From contig NZ_JAAVLX010000004.1 of the NCBI RefSeq assembly GCF_013114825.1, positions 806,001 to 870,000 of the forward strand: DNA of 64,000 bases, given 5' to 3'. Source of the DNA: Bradyrhizobium australiense. GTDB lineage: Bacteria; Pseudomonadota; Alphaproteobacteria; Rhizobiales; Xanthobacteraceae. Of this stretch, positions 63,225 to 64,000 are shown in pieces (position 1 is the first letter of the stretch; each line of letters starts with the position of its first letter). Below the pieces are notes generated by a model. That model saw only the letters and a list, made by a program, of their open reading frames with translations, was not told where the DNA came from and did not search any database. Position numbers and translations under genes: made by a program.

Positions 63225-64000
63225 ATGTTGAACCTTCGCCCAATCAAAATTTTGCTCGCGCTGGTCACCGGCGTGTTCGTTGCCGCCACCGCTTACATCT
63301 CCGCATTGGTGATGGAGCGCCAAAGCGCGCTCGAGCGGGTCTCGCGCTACAACGTCGCCTGGTTGGTTGGTCAGGCGACATCAGAGTACACGCGTCTCGA
63401 GCAACGGGTAAGCGCGTTCGGTCTCCCGGACAGCAAGATCAGCGCGGACGAGGTGCGCCTGCGCTTTGACATCATTGTCAACCGACTTTCGCTCCTGCGT
63501 ACCGGTGAGGTCGAGGAGTTCGTGAAAGCAGATGCGGAATACGCCGCGACCATTGACGCGCTCGCGCGAGCCCTTGACGCCGTCCAACCGTACCTCGAGG
63601 ATCTGAAGCCGGCGCATGTTCCGAGATTGCTGCAGATCCTGCTGCCGGTGGATGCCCGTCTCGCCCAGCTCGCCGCCGCCGCCAATCGCGTCGGCGGCGA
63701 CCGCGTCGCAGACGATCAGCGCCAGCTGATCCGCCTACACTGGACCTTCTCGGTAATGGCGGCGGGGCTGATCGTATGCGGCATCGCACTGATCGTCTTG
63801 CTTGCCTGGCACAATCGGCTGCTGCAGAGAGCCCACAACGAGATGAAGGTGCTCACCAATGACCTGCGGGTCACATCCGAAAACCTGGCGGAAGCTCATC
63901 AGGAGGTGCAGTTCGCCAACGCCGAGCTGGAGCGGCAGAACGAGACGCTTGTCCGGCGCGATCGTGACCTGCGCACGCAAAACGAAAGGTTCGAGGCCGC
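63225..64000 (+). CDS. Membrane sensor histidine kinase, N-terminal part
   Basis: The gene runs off the right edge; about 258 codons are visible. ATG 63225 (MLNLRPIKILLALVTGVFVA) or ATG 63216 nine bases earlier may be the start. TM1 spans about residues 8-30. A helical periplasmic domain of about 140 residues follows (YTRLEQRVSAFGLPDSKISA). TM2 is WTFSVMAAGLIVCGIALIVL, followed by a long coiled coil (AHNEMKVLTNDLRVTSENLA, AELERQNETLVRRDRDLRTQ). No PAS, kinase or receiver domain is reached. The gap to the periplasmic protein gene is 36 bases, so the two form a likely sensor pair. Confidence 0.75.
   Translation, partial: MLNLRPIKILLALVTGVFVAATAYISALVMERQSALERVSRYNVAWLVGQATSEYTRLEQRVSAFGLPDSKISADEVRLRFDIIVNRLSLLRTGEVEEFVKADAEYAATIDALARALDAVQPYLEDLKPAHVPRLLQILLPVDARLAQLAAAANRVGGDRVADDQRQLIRLHWTFSVMAAGLIVCGIALIVLLAWHNRLLQRAHNEMKVLTNDLRVTSENLAEAHQEVQFANAELERQNETLVRRDRDLRTQNERFEA

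Noticed and set aside
1..64000. CRISPR arrays, tRNA and rRNA genes
   Set aside because: No regular direct-repeat/spacer array, CCA-ended cloverleaf or rRNA-like stretch was recognised. The 23-bp repeats at 8.4 kb are contiguous and IS21-like. A tRNA scan would settle the tRNA point.

Overview
The window looks like part of a Bradyrhizobium-type symbiosis island. NodU (6-O-carbamoylation of Nod factors) and a second-copy-type glucosamine-6-phosphate synthase (NodM-like) sit among many decayed genes, insertion-sequence scraps and relics of a conjugative element: ArdC and a Toprim/primase N-terminus at the left edge, a CopG-type ribbon-helix-helix domain, and a LuxI/LuxR pair with a strong lux box. 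Base composition is mostly high-GC with AT-richer patches (about 7.1-7.8 kb and 45.2-47.5 kb), as expected for an island assembled by transfer.

Layout. 1-2.5 kb: partial Toprim protein, ArdC, then a frameshifted MFS exporter. 3.9-9 kb: GlmS/NodM, a small CxxC protein, a group II intron RT scrap, a ferritin-like diiron protein, and IS21-type terminal repeats. 9.2-15.3 kb: a CehA/McbA-type metallohydrolase, a decayed GH88 unsaturated glucuronyl hydrolase, an MHS-type permease and a truncated TRAP solute-binding gene. 16.2-17.9 kb: nodU. 18.4-25.8 kb: an oxidative cluster on the minus strand (PQQ alcohol dehydrogenase, cytochrome c, secreted protein, pqqA-like gene, IorA/IorB molybdenum hydroxylase), followed by a PCu(A)C-type protein and TRAP dctQ/dctM remnants.

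25.8-44 kb: a large catabolic region. It has two GH88 hydrolases, a DHDPS/KDG-type aldolase-fold enzyme, a four-gene sugar-type ABC transporter, two CaiB/BaiF CoA-transferases, two crotonases, a MaoC hydratase, and AraC, Lrp and LacI regulators. Three identical LacI-like operator cores link a CoA-transferase, a crotonase and the AraC gene. Several partial copies of the same genes (MaoC, CaiB, GH88, crotonase start) lie at 12-13, 17.9-18.1, 25.8-26.6, 29.0-29.2 and 39.4-40.6 kb, so the cluster has been repeatedly duplicated and broken.

45.2-47.7 kb: a PurF-like protein that has lost its glutaminase nucleophile, coupled to a HAD phosphatase and a truncated third gene. 48-51 kb: an IS5-type transposase scrap, an isochorismatase-fold protein without the usual catalytic residues, an AHL synthase and a LuxR regulator. 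51.5-54.9 kb: a broken LysR gene, an RHH-MFS fusion protein and an alpha/beta hydrolase. 56.2-62.3 kb: a two-barrel outer-membrane protein, an Flp-type pilin, ferredoxin-NADP reductase and duplicated small proteins. 62.7-64 kb: a periplasmic pterin-binding-like protein and the start of a sensor kinase.

All functional assignments come from reading motifs and recalled family features; no database search was run.
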